DNA from: Foliimonas ilicis
GTDB taxonomy: Bacteria > Pseudomonadota > Alphaproteobacteria > Rhizobiales > Rhizobiaceae
Length of the DNA stretch: 64,000 nt
Reading direction: 5' to 3'
NCBI RefSeq assembly: GCF_039939195.1
Contig: NZ_JBDUUH010000003.1
Location: 423,826-487,825, forward strand
Below, piece by piece: positions 42,815 to 51,167 of this stretch. Position 1 is the first letter of the stretch, and every line of letters starts with the position of its first letter. The position numbers were made by a program, and so were the translations under genes. The notes below the pieces were generated by a model. It was not told the DNA's origin, ran no database searches, and worked only from the letters and a program-made list of their open reading frames with translations.

Positions 42815-43900
42815 CTAGAGAGCCGCGATGGCAGGATAATCGGTATAGCCAGCCGCGCCGCCCCCATAGAGCGTTGCCTGATCGAAAGCGGCCAGCGGTG
42901 CACTCACCTTCAGCCGTTCGACAAGGTCGGGGTTGGCAATAAAGGGACGTCCAAAGGCGAACAGGTCGGCCTTGCCTTCGGCAAGCTGAGCCGTCGCAAG
43001 TTCAAGGTCGTATCCATTATTGGCAATATAGGCGTTGTTGAAGCGCTGGCGGAGCGATCCGAAATCGAACGGCGCAACATCGCGCGGTCCGCCCGTAGCA
43101 CCCTCGACGACATGGATATAGACAATGCCCAAAGCGTCGAGTTGATCGACGATATAGTCGAACTGCGCCTGGGGGTCGCTGCTCGAAATGCCATTGGCTG
43201 GTGATACAGGCGAAATCCGGATGCCGGTGCGCTCAGCCCCGATCTCGTCAACCACGGCAGCCGTGACCTCAAGCATCAGACGGGCACGGTTCTCAACAGA
43301 ACCACCATATGCGTCCGTGCGGACATTCGCGCCGTCCTTGGCGAACTGGTCGAGCAGATAGCCGTTGGCGCCATGAACCTCAACGCCATCGAAACCCGCC
43401 GCAATGGCGTTCGCGGCGGCTTTGCGGAAATCGTTGACGATCCCCGGCAGCTCGTCGAGCTCAAGCGCCCGCGGTTCCGACACATCGACGAAGGCGTTGT
43501 TCACGAACGTCTTGGTCTTGGCCGGGATCGCCGAGGGTGCAACAGGCGCGGCACCTTGCTCCTGCAGGTCGATATGCGAGACGCGACCGACATGCCAGAG
43601 CTGCAGGAAAATCCGGCCGCCCTTGGCATGAACGGCATCAGTGACTTTGCGCCAGCCATCGATCTGCGCCTGAGAATAGATGCCGGGCGTGTCCTGATAG
43701 CCCTGTCCCTGCTGCGAGATCTGCGTGGCTTCAGCAATCAGCAAACCAGCCGACGCACGTTGGCTGTAATACTCTACGGTAAGGTCTCCCGGAACAAAGC
43801 CCGGACCTGCGCGATTGCGCGTCAGGGGTGCCATGACAATACGATTGGACAGGATCAGTGAGCCCAAATTGTAGGATTCGAACAGCGTGGTGTTGGTCAT
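42815..43900 (-). CDS. Old yellow enzyme-family alkene reductase (NemA-like)
   Basis: 361 aa TIM-barrel FMN enzyme. Family marks are LSNRIVMAPLTRNRA, LQLWHVGRVSH, the substrate-binding pair in EVHGANGYLLDQF (His, Asn), TDAYGGSVENRARLMLEV and FGRPFIANPDLVERL. NemA-type reductases act on N-ethylmaleimide, enones and nitro esters. It is 56 bp downstream of an SDR gene on the same strand and near a divergent TetR with a conserved Cys, the same arrangement as nemRA. ATG 43900 chosen over a start at 43945. Confidence 0.92.
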   Translation of the reverse strand: MTNTTLFESYNLGSLILSNRIVMAPLTRNRAGPGFVPGDLTVEYYSQRASAGLLIAEATQISQQGQGYQDTPGIYSQAQIDGWRKVTDAVHAKGGRIFLQLWHVGRVSHIDLQEQGAAPVAPSAIPAKTKTFVNNAFVDVSEPRALELDELPGIVNDFRKAAANAIAAGFDGVEVHGANGYLLDQFAKDGANVRTDAYGGSVENRARLMLEVTAAVVDEIGAERTGIRISPVSPANGISSSDPQAQFDYIVDQLDALGIVYIHVVEGATGGPRDVAPFDFGSLRQRFNNAYIANNGYDLELATAQLAEGKADLFAFGRPFIANPDLVERLKVSAPLAAFDQATLYGGGAAGYTDYPAIAAL

Positions 43901-43956
43901 TATAAAGCTTTCATTGATGTTGCGGTGCTCTGATTGCCAGATCACTTAGATAGGGT

Positions 43957-44745
43957 TCAAGACGTTGTGCGATAGCGCTCTGCTGGATGGACCTGAGCAA
44001 ATCCCGGAAGCATGGTCATTCGTGCCGCCTGATAAGCATCCCACTGCCCGGCATCGTGAAGCGCAGGGATCGTCACGGGTTCCCGGCGGTCGAAGCCGAC
44101 GAGAGCGGCATCGACCAATTCGCCGACTTCCATCATCGCTGGCAGCGTGTTCACATCGGCGCCTGCACGCTCCCATATCTCGGTGCGTGTTGCTGCGGGA
44201 AGCACCGCCTGCACGTAAACACCTTTCGGTGCGAGCTCGAAGCTCAACCCCTGAGACAGAAACTGGACGAACGCCTTGGTCGCCCCGTAAACCGTCTGGC
44301 TAAACTCCGGAACAAGCCCGACCACGGAACCGATATTGATGATGGCTCCCCCGCCGGATTCCACAAAACGCGGCGCGACAGCGCTCGCAAGCCGGACGAC
44401 GGCGGTGGTGTTGAGCGTGACGAGACGCTCGATGTCATCGGTTGCTTGCTGCTCGAAGTTGCCTGCTAGACCAGCCCCCGCATTGTTGACGAGAATTCCA
44501 ATACGGTGATCGTCGCGAAGCCGCGTCTCTACCGCAGCCAGATCGCCGAGCTTGGTGAGATCCGCCTGCAAGATATCGATAGCAACGCCCGTTTCATTGC
44601 GGAGCCGCGCGGCGAGCGCTTCGAGCCGCGCCTTGTCGCGGGCGACCAGCACGAGGTCGTGGCCACGGCGGGCGAAGCGCTCGGCGTATGTGGCCCCGAT
44701 GCCGGAGGAAGCTCCGGTGATGAGAACGGAAGGAGTAGCGGTCAT
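43957..44745 (-). CDS. Short-chain dehydrogenase/reductase
   Basis: 262 aa classical SDR. TGASSGIG lies near the N-terminus, with NNAGAG, a catalytic Ser in INIGSVVG, and YGATK in place of the usual YxxxK (Y...K conserved). Arg at the beta-2 end (LVARDK) suggests NADP(H). Its substrate is unknown. It is upstream of the ene-reductase on the same strand and divergent from the TetR, so all are likely one electrophile-detoxification unit. ATG 44745 selected; the longer frame crosses the operator region. Confidence 0.88.
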   Translation of the reverse strand: MTATPSVLITGASSGIGATYAERFARRGHDLVLVARDKARLEALAARLRNETGVAIDILQADLTKLGDLAAVETRLRDDHRIGILVNNAGAGLAGNFEQQATDDIERLVTLNTTAVVRLASAVAPRFVESGGGAIINIGSVVGLVPEFSQTVYGATKAFVQFLSQGLSFELAPKGVYVQAVLPAATRTEIWERAGADVNTLPAMMEVGELVDAALVGFDRREPVTIPALHDAGQWDAYQAARMTMLPGFAQVHPAERYRTTS

Positions 44746-44807
44746 GGGATTGCTCTCTTCTAAAATGGAACCTATATTCATGACAATCATCATGTTTAAT
44801 GGCAAAT

Positions 44808-44821
44808 ATGATGGCCATCAT
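44808..44821. promoter_or_regulatory. Perfect palindrome ATGATGGCCATCAT, candidate TetR operator
   Basis: A 14-bp perfect palindrome sits in the 109-bp interval between the SDR start (44745) and the TetR start (44855). Outer TGACA and TGTCA elements flank it more loosely. Location, symmetry and size fit a TetR operator controlling both directions. Confidence 0.6.
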
Positions 44822-44854
44822 GTAAATGTCAATGGGCCTACAGAGAATTTCGAA

Positions 44855-45418
44855 ATGAGAGTCACGCGAAAGAAGATGGCGGAGAACCGCAGCCGGATTC
44901 TGGACGCAGCCAGCAGGCTGTTCCGCGAGAAGGGCTTCGACGCGGTCAGTGTGTCGGAAGTGATGAAAGCCGCTGGCCTTACCCATGGCGGGTTCTACGG
45001 CCATTTCAGCTCGAAGGACGATCTGGTCGCCCAGACTCTTGCGCACGCCTTTGCTGGCGATGGAGACAAAGGCGGCGATCTTCGCGCGCGCATCGAGGCG
45101 TATCTTTCGCCTCGACATCGCGACAATGCGGCCGATGGCTGCCCCACAGCAGGTCTAGTCGCCGAAATTTGCCATCAGAACCCGGAGGCACGAACGGCGA
45201 TGGCAGAGGGGTTCAGATCACAGATCGAACAATTGAGCTCAGAGTTTCCGGGGATAGATGTTACGGACAGGCGCCGCGCGGCAATCGGAAGCTGGGCAGC
45301 GATGGTGGGCGCCGTGATCCTCGCCCGAGCAGTCGATGACCCCGCGCTTTCGGATGAAATTCTGGAACAGACACGCGCCTGGATCGATGCCGGGATCAGC
45401 ACGGCATCTGCAACATGA
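44855..45418 (+). CDS. TetR-family transcriptional regulator
   Basis: 187 aa. HTH at about 10-52 (ILDAASRLFREKGFDAVSVSEVMKAAGLTHGGFYGHFSSKDDL), the form of the AcrR/NemR-like group. The ligand domain has C96 in ADGCPTAG and C106 in EICHQ; in NemR a single cysteine near this region senses electrophiles, so redox sensing is possible here. It is divergent from the SDR/ene-reductase pair with a palindrome between. ATG 44855 follows AGAGA. Confidence 0.88.
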   Translation: MRVTRKKMAENRSRILDAASRLFREKGFDAVSVSEVMKAAGLTHGGFYGHFSSKDDLVAQTLAHAFAGDGDKGGDLRARIEAYLSPRHRDNAADGCPTAGLVAEICHQNPEARTAMAEGFRSQIEQLSSEFPGIDVTDRRRAAIGSWAAMVGAVILARAVDDPALSDEILEQTRAWIDAGISTASAT

Positions 45419-45502
45419 TCACTATTAATCGGCAGTAGCCGCAACGACTTTCCTGCATCGCAACTCCGATAATCCGGGTCTGGTAGTCTCTTCCTGCTCA
45501 GG

Positions 45503-45540
45503 GCGGTCTGCAGACGTGCGCAACGTCGTAAGCAGACCGC
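45503..45540. terminator. Two-tier hairpin between convergent tetR and MFS genes
   Basis: A perfect 9-bp stem GCGGTCTGC/GCAGACCGC encloses a second 5-bp stem GACGT/ACGTC. It sits between the stops at 45418 and 45568, as a bidirectional terminator would, but there is no T-run on either side. Confidence 0.45.
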
Positions 45541-45567
45541 GCATGCAGCGTATCGGAGATGCAAACG

Positions 45568-46800
45568 CTACTTTATTGCCGCAAATCCGTGCCGCTTCGC
45601 GGCCCAAACGACAATGAGCGTCGGAACAAGAGCGGCGATCATGGCCCATGGAAACGAGGCTGCGCCAGCCATCTCCAGCAGCAACCCTCCAATGAGACTG
45701 CCGCCCGCAATAGCAAGGTTCCAGAAAGTGACGATCATGGACTGCGCGACATCCGCCGCGTTACCGGCAGTTTTTGCCGAAGCGGTCTGGAACAGGGTCG
45801 GAGCCCCACCAAACACCAGCCCCCACACGGCGATTGCCACGTAAACGATAATCGGCGAAGCGCCAAACAGCCCCAGCGCCAGGACGGCGGCCAGGAACGC
45901 GATGATACTCGCTAACACCAGCGCGCGCAGCCAGCGATCGATCAAAACCCCGGCGAGCCAGAGACCAATGATGCCGGACATGCCGAAAACAAGCAGGATC
46001 GTATCGACTCGTTGCGCCAATCCGACCGGAGTCAGGAACGGCACGATATAGGTGTAGAGAATGTTGTGGGCGAGCACGAAAGCAAAGATGACGAAGAGGA
46101 TCGGGCGAATACCCGGCAGCGTGAAAACCTGCGCAATGGACAGCCGTTTCCCCGCCGGTTGCCCCGGAAAATCAGGCACTCTGGCCAGCACCCAGCCAAT
46201 GAGCACGACCGCGAGCACGCTCATGGCGCCAAAGGCAAGGCGCCAGCCGATCATGCTGCCGAGGAACGTTCCTGCTGGAACGCCCAGTGAAAACGCCAGC
46301 GGCGCTCCGATCCCGGTAATGGCGATCGCGCGGCCTGCAAGGTGCGGCGGCGCCATGCGTGCGGCATAACCGGCAAGAAGCGCCCAGACCAGGCCGCCGA
46401 ACACACCGGCGAAGAACCGCGCGACGAGCGTCAGCGTGTAATTATCGGACATCGCCGTCACCGTGTTGACGATAGCAAAGCCGCCAATGGCAACCAGCAG
46501 CAGCGGCCGTCGAGGCAGGCTTTGTGTGACGGTCATCAACGGAATGGCCGTCAGCAGAGAACCGAGCGCGTAGACGGCAATCAATTGACCCGTCATGCTT
46601 TCGGAGACGCCGAGACTCGCACTCATCTGAGGCAGCAGGCCCGCAGGCATCACTTCGGTCAGCAGCGTAACGAATGCAGCCATCGCGAGCGCCAGCAATC
46701 CCCCTATGGGAAGCCGTTCCGACGCCGCCGCGTTCTCTCGATTTGCCTTGTCATTATGCGTAACCGGCACTTGGATGTCTGCCGGATTGATCAGTGTCAT
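45568..46800 (-). CDS. MFS transporter, DHA1/AraJ-type efflux protein
   Basis: 410 aa, twelve predicted helices. Motif A-like segment RFFAGVFGGLVWALLAGYAARMAPPHLAGRAIAITGIGAPLAFSLGVPAGTFLG matches the AraJ/SotB sugar-efflux and drug-efflux group. ATG 46800 is preferred, as upstream codons lie in the promoter region. It is divergent from a LysR regulator 161 bp away, a usual pairing for inducible exporters. The exported compound is unknown. Confidence 0.9.
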   Translation of the reverse strand: MTLINPADIQVPVTHNDKANRENAAASERLPIGGLLALAMAAFVTLLTEVMPAGLLPQMSASLGVSESMTGQLIAVYALGSLLTAIPLMTVTQSLPRRPLLLVAIGGFAIVNTVTAMSDNYTLTLVARFFAGVFGGLVWALLAGYAARMAPPHLAGRAIAITGIGAPLAFSLGVPAGTFLGSMIGWRLAFGAMSVLAVVLIGWVLARVPDFPGQPAGKRLSIAQVFTLPGIRPILFVIFAFVLAHNILYTYIVPFLTPVGLAQRVDTILLVFGMSGIIGLWLAGVLIDRWLRALVLASIIAFLAAVLALGLFGASPIIVYVAIAVWGLVFGGAPTLFQTASAKTAGNAADVAQSMIVTFWNLAIAGGSLIGGLLLEMAGAASFPWAMIAALVPTLIVVWAAKRHGFAAIK

Positions 46801-46903
46801 GTGAGTAGCCTTGAGATGAGATGAAGACAGGAGAAAACCGCCATCCTTGGCAGTGCAATCCGGTCGTGGTTCCTCCACCTAGACCCTCGCGGTTGAACGA
46901 CAA

Positions 46904-46928
46904 ATAGGATATAGTGCATAACACCTAT
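46904..46928. promoter_or_regulatory. Interrupted dyad ATAGG-N15-CCTAT, candidate LysR operator
   Basis: The dyad lies 34 bp before the LysR start at 46962, in the LysR/MFS divergent interval. The size of about 25 bp is suitable for a LysR dimer site. The match is only 5 bp per arm, so it is a weak candidate. Confidence 0.3.
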
Positions 46929-46961
46929 GACAAATATGTCGCGCATGGGAGTGATGAAAAA

Positions 46962-47855
46962 ATGGACAGTCTCGGCGCGCTCGGCGCCTTCGTTCAGGCG
47001 GCCGACGCCAACGGCTTCACCGAGGCCGGACGCAAGCTCGGCGTGTCGCCGTCCGCCGTCAGCAAAGCCGTCCAGCGGCTGGAGGAGCGCTTGGGTGCAA
47101 GGTTGTTTCACCGTTCGACACGCAGCATCACTCTTACACCTGAGGGGGCGTTGTTTCTGGAGCGCTGCCGCCGGATTCTGGGCGAGGTTGAAGCCGCCGA
47201 GACGGAGTTGACGCAGACGCAGAGCACGCCGCGGGGAAAACTTAGGATCAGCCTTCCCACAATCGGCATCCTGTTCATGCCCAGGCTCGCCGAATTCAAA
47301 CTGCTCTACCCCCAAATAGAAATAGAGATGGATTTCAGCGACCGGCTGGTGGATGTGATCGAAGAAGGTTTCGACGCGGTGATCCGCACTGGCGAGCAGG
47401 CCGATTCACGTCTGATGGCTCGCAAGATCGGCTTCTATCGCAAGGTAATCATCGGCTCTCCCGCCTATCTCAAGCAGGCTGGCATTCCGACCAAGCCCGA
47501 AGACCTCGTTTCCCACACCTGTCTCATCTATCGCTATCCCTCGACGGGCAAATTGGATCGATGGCCGCTGCGCCGTGACGGCGAAGGGGTGGATGTCGCC
47601 TTGCCAGCCAGCATGGTGATGAACACGCTGGAACCGCAAATCTGCCTTGCCGAGCAAGGTCTGGGACTTGCCTGTGTTCCCGACATGGCGGTCCGCAAGC
47701 AGTTGGAAGACGGATCGCTTGTCAGTGTGCTCGACGATTATATGAAAACCTGCACCACACAGCGCGTCCTGTGGCCATCCAGCCGCCACCTTTCGCCCAA
47801 GCTCCGGGCGTTCGTGGATTTCGCAGCGGACAAGCTTCTGGAGCCCATGACGTGA
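46962..47855 (+). CDS. LysR-family transcriptional regulator
   Basis: 297 aa. N-terminal HTH (LGALGAFVQAADANGFTEAGRKLGVSPSAVSKAVQRLEERLGARLFHRSTRSITLT) is the DhcR/CrgA-like LysR type, with the substrate domain following (PRGKLRISLPTIGILFMPRLAEF). ATG 46962 is preferred to the GTG at 46914 because the HTH starts directly there. It is divergent from the MFS exporter and presumably controls it. Confidence 0.9.
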   Translation: MDSLGALGAFVQAADANGFTEAGRKLGVSPSAVSKAVQRLEERLGARLFHRSTRSITLTPEGALFLERCRRILGEVEAAETELTQTQSTPRGKLRISLPTIGILFMPRLAEFKLLYPQIEIEMDFSDRLVDVIEEGFDAVIRTGEQADSRLMARKIGFYRKVIIGSPAYLKQAGIPTKPEDLVSHTCLIYRYPSTGKLDRWPLRRDGEGVDVALPASMVMNTLEPQICLAEQGLGLACVPDMAVRKQLEDGSLVSVLDDYMKTCTTQRVLWPSSRHLSPKLRAFVDFAADKLLEPMT

Positions 47856-47898
47856 AGCCCTCGTCTGGCTCTACATAAGGCCGCGACATCCTCGGAGA

Positions 47899-48777
47899 TT
47901 AACGGCGGCGTTGGCGGGGTGACACGCCGTAGGCTTTCTTGAAAGCCGTGGCAAAGGCCGATGCGTCTGTATAGCCTGCAGCGAAAGCCGCCTGCGCGAT
48001 GGTGGCACCATCACGCTCAAGCGCCGCAGAAGCATTTTCAAGCCGCCGGGCGCGAATAAATTCGAACACCGTCACTCCGAAATGCTCCTTGAAGTGGCGC
48101 TGCACCGAAGACACGCTGGCACCCGTCTCACGGGCGATGCGGGCGATCGTCAGTTCCTCCGCAAGATTGCCGACGATAAACTCGCGTACGCGTTCGCTCT
48201 GCCTGAGGCTCATTAGTTGTGGGCGTTGCGCCTCTTCTTCGTGCTCCACCAAAGTAGCGCAGGCCGTGCACATGATGTCGAGCGCGCGCGAATGCCGGTA
48301 GAGGGTACGCATCTCGCCTTCCATAGATGGCGGCGGATTCATCAATTGCTCGGCCAATGACAACATATGGCGGCTGGGCGAGAAGCGAAAACTCGCCAGA
48401 TGCTGAGAGAAGAAAGTCTTCAGGCTTGGTGCGCCTGAGGTCTGCATGCTCAAGAGACGTTCTATCCAGGGCAATGGCGCCGAAATCATCACCTTTCGCA
48501 TCGGGACTGTGCTGTCATTGATGAAGCGAAGCTTGGCAAAGCGCGCAACGTTGAGCATCAGAACGAGCGGTTCCGCGTCATCGCCAAAGCCGGCATCGAT
48601 ACGAATTGAGTGATTGTCGACCACGAAGTGCTGAGCTCCCTGCAGCAGCACCATGACCTGAAACTTTGGCCAGATGTCGTGAACACCAGATTCGGGCGTA
48701 CAGCTAGGCACGCCTTCCAGGCTGCCGACGAACAGATGCTGCGGAATGTCCGGATTCACCACCACATGCTGCATCAT
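47899..48777 (-). CDS. AraC-family regulator of iron locus 2 (PchR-like)
   Basis: 292 aa. N-terminal sensing half and C-terminal double HTH (ELTIARIARETGASVSSVQRHFKEHFGVTVFEFIRARRLENASAALERDGATIAQAAFAAGYTDASAFATAFKKAYGVSPRQRR). The YTDASAFATAFKKAYGVSP form is that of AraC proteins paired with siderophore receptors such as PchR. The start ATG ATG follows AGGAG. It is divergent from a receptor and esterase, 182 bp apart, and likely activates them when the siderophore is present. Confidence 0.9.
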   Translation of the reverse strand: MMQHVVVNPDIPQHLFVGSLEGVPSCTPESGVHDIWPKFQVMVLLQGAQHFVVDNHSIRIDAGFGDDAEPLVLMLNVARFAKLRFINDSTVPMRKVMISAPLPWIERLLSMQTSGAPSLKTFFSQHLASFRFSPSRHMLSLAEQLMNPPPSMEGEMRTLYRHSRALDIMCTACATLVEHEEEAQRPQLMSLRQSERVREFIVGNLAEELTIARIARETGASVSSVQRHFKEHFGVTVFEFIRARRLENASAALERDGATIAQAAFAAGYTDASAFATAFKKAYGVSPRQRRR

Positions 48778-48893
48778 TCGCTCCTGAAAGGATCTCCATC
48801 TTGGCTTGGAAAGCCGTTGCCGTTTTCGCCAAGGTTTTTGCCGTTTTGCCCCCGTTCATCCTACTCGACAGGGCTTTCTCGAAACTCTTATAC

Positions 48894-48903
48894 ATGAGCT
48901 CAT
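48894..48903. promoter_or_regulatory. Palindrome ATGAGCTCAT in the AraC/receptor promoter region
   Basis: A 10-bp perfect palindrome lies in the divergent interval, and an inverted repeat CGCTT-TTT-AAGCG follows at 48921-48933. Either could be recognised by the AraC protein. No Fur-type box was found here, unlike at the other iron locus. Confidence 0.3.
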
Positions 48904-48959
48904 TAGTCAAGTTTTGCCGGCGCTTTTTAAGCGTCGCAATTCGTCATGGATTCATAAAA

Positions 48960-51167
48960 ATGCTGCCTGTCCACCGCCATGCATCTCATTATCGTCTCAG
49001 CCTGAGCGCTGTTTTGATCGGGATGGTCAGTTTAATCGCCATCGATGCGGCGCACGCGCAGGATACCGGCGAGACGATGACGCTCGACGCCATTACCATC
49101 GAGGGCCGGAAAGAGCGAGGCGATGGCCCGGTCAAGGGCTATGTGGCGCGGCAGAGCAAGGCCGGAACCAAGACCGACACGCCGATCGCCAAAACGCCTC
49201 AGTCGATCGCGGTGGTCTCGAAAGAGCAAATGCAGGATCAAAACGTGCAGTCGGTCGCAGAAGCGCTCCGCTACACGCCTGGCGTTTTCGCCGATTACCG
49301 CGGCGCGTCGAACCTGCGCGACGAGTTGTTCGTGCGCGGCTTCTACTATGTGCCGCGTTATCTGGATGGTCTCTATCTCGGCGGCGACCTCTCCTATGCC
49401 AAGATGGACCCCTATCTTCTCGAGCGCGTGGAGCTGCTGTCAGGACCGTCCTCGATCCTTTACGGGCAGGCCAATCCCGGCGGCATCGTCAACATGGTCA
49501 GCAAGAAGCCGATCGACGAACCGCTGCGCGAGATCGGCCTGACGGTGGGGACCAACGGTCATCTCGGCCTGTCATTCGATTTCAGCGACAAGTTCCAGGG
49601 CAGCGACACACTATCCTACCGCCTCGTCGGATCGGGCCTCGGCAAGGAGTTGCAGGAAGACTTCACCAAGCAACGCTCATTTGCCATCGCGCCTTCTGTA
49701 ACCTGGTCGCCGGATGCGCAGACCACGCTGACCGTACTGGGCGGCTACCAGAATGAGCCGAATGCGGGCTTCCGCAACTTCCTTGATGCCGCCGGAACCG
49801 TGTTTCCGATCGAAGGCTATGGCTATGTTCCGCGCGATTTCTTCGTTTCGGACCCGGATTATGAGAAATTCACCCGCGAACAGGCATGGATCGGCTACGA
49901 GTTCGAGCATGTTCTCAACGACACGTTCACCATGCGCCAGAATGCCCGCTTCCATCATCTGGATACGGAACACCACACCCTGATCTGGGGGTCTGCCAGC
50001 GCGAACCCGGCGACCGGTGCCTATACCGAAATTAGCCGCCTTGCCAGCGGCGGAACCGAAAGCTGGAACACCTTCACCATCGACAATCAGGCTGAAGCGA
50101 AGTTTGACACCGGCGCGGCCAGCCATACGCTGCTCGCCGGTCTGGACTATCGTTACATGGCGCGCGACTACAATTGGGGCCGTAGCTGGGGCGTGCCGAC
50201 GATCGATCTGACCAACCCGCAATATGGCGGCTTCGACTACGGTTCGGTCGTCCTGACACCATCCGACATTCAGGAACTAACTGCCAAGCAGACCGGCATC
50301 TACCTGCAGGACCAGATCGAGATCGGCAGATTCAACCTTATGGCCGGCCTCCGGCATGACTGGGCCAGCACGGATATCGACGATCAACTGGGCAGTAACG
50401 ACCAGGACTACACAGACAGCGCATTCACCTGGCGCGCAGGCGGGCTTTATTCTTTCGACAACGGCATTGCGCCCTATATGAGTTACGCCACGTCGTTCGA
50501 ACCGTCGCTTTATCTCCCATCCGACAACCAGAATGCCTTTAAACCAACGACCGCAGGTCAGTTCGAGGTCGGCGTAAAATATGCGCCCGACGATATGGAT
50601 CTGTTGCTGACCGCAGCCTTTTACGATCTTCGCCAAAACGATGTCGTGATGGGCGCCTGGAACGGCTCAGTCGGCAGGACGGTGTATTCGCAGATCGGCG
50701 AAATCCACAACCAGGGTGTGGAACTCTCCGCCCGCGCATCTCTCAACGAGAATTTCTCTCTGGTTGCCAGCTATGCCTACACCAAGTCGAAGATCATCGA
50801 CTCTGTAACGACGGATGAAGTGGGAAAGACACCTGCCCGCATTCCCGAACATCAGGCCTCCGTCTGGGGAAAATACGAGTTCGGCAGCGGCACGCTTGAA
50901 GGGCTTACGCTCGGTGCTGGCCTGCGCTATCTCGGCAAAAGCTGGGGCAACAACACGAATACCTTCGAAGTGCCTGCTGCAACTTTGTTCGACGCCGCCA
51001 TCAGCTATGATTTCGGTGCGGTAAACCCGGAGATGAAGGGGTTGAGCCTGCAGGTCAACGCCAAGAACATTGCCGACAAGACCTATGTCGCCTCATGCGC
51101 CAGCGCCTATGCCTGCTTCTACGGAGAAGGCCGGAGCCTCAGCGCCACGGTGAAGCGCACATGGTGA
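48960..51167 (+). CDS. TonB-dependent siderophore receptor
   Basis: 735 aa. A signal peptide (RLSLSAVLIGMVSLIAIDAAHAQ) is followed by a TonB-box-like region (TLDAITIEG), plug (TPIAKTPQSIAVVSKEQMQDQNVQSVAEALRYTPGV, VELLSGPSSILYGQANPGGIVNMVSKKP) and barrel ending SATVKRTW. ATG 48960 gives a good signal peptide; upstream starts (48801, 48894) add an unlikely extension. The co-encoded esterase suggests a catecholate siderophore such as enterobactin or brucebactin, though sequence subfamily alone would also fit hydroxamate or other types. Outer membrane. Confidence 0.9.
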   Translation: MLPVHRHASHYRLSLSAVLIGMVSLIAIDAAHAQDTGETMTLDAITIEGRKERGDGPVKGYVARQSKAGTKTDTPIAKTPQSIAVVSKEQMQDQNVQSVAEALRYTPGVFADYRGASNLRDELFVRGFYYVPRYLDGLYLGGDLSYAKMDPYLLERVELLSGPSSILYGQANPGGIVNMVSKKPIDEPLREIGLTVGTNGHLGLSFDFSDKFQGSDTLSYRLVGSGLGKELQEDFTKQRSFAIAPSVTWSPDAQTTLTVLGGYQNEPNAGFRNFLDAAGTVFPIEGYGYVPRDFFVSDPDYEKFTREQAWIGYEFEHVLNDTFTMRQNARFHHLDTEHHTLIWGSASANPATGAYTEISRLASGGTESWNTFTIDNQAEAKFDTGAASHTLLAGLDYRYMARDYNWGRSWGVPTIDLTNPQYGGFDYGSVVLTPSDIQELTAKQTGIYLQDQIEIGRFNLMAGLRHDWASTDIDDQLGSNDQDYTDSAFTWRAGGLYSFDNGIAPYMSYATSFEPSLYLPSDNQNAFKPTTAGQFEVGVKYAPDDMDLLLTAAFYDLRQNDVVMGAWNGSVGRTVYSQIGEIHNQGVELSARASLNENFSLVASYAYTKSKIIDSVTTDEVGKTPARIPEHQASVWGKYEFGSGTLEGLTLGAGLRYLGKSWGNNTNTFEVPAATLFDAAISYDFGAVNPEMKGLSLQVNAKNIADKTYVASCASAYACFYGEGRSLSATVKRTW

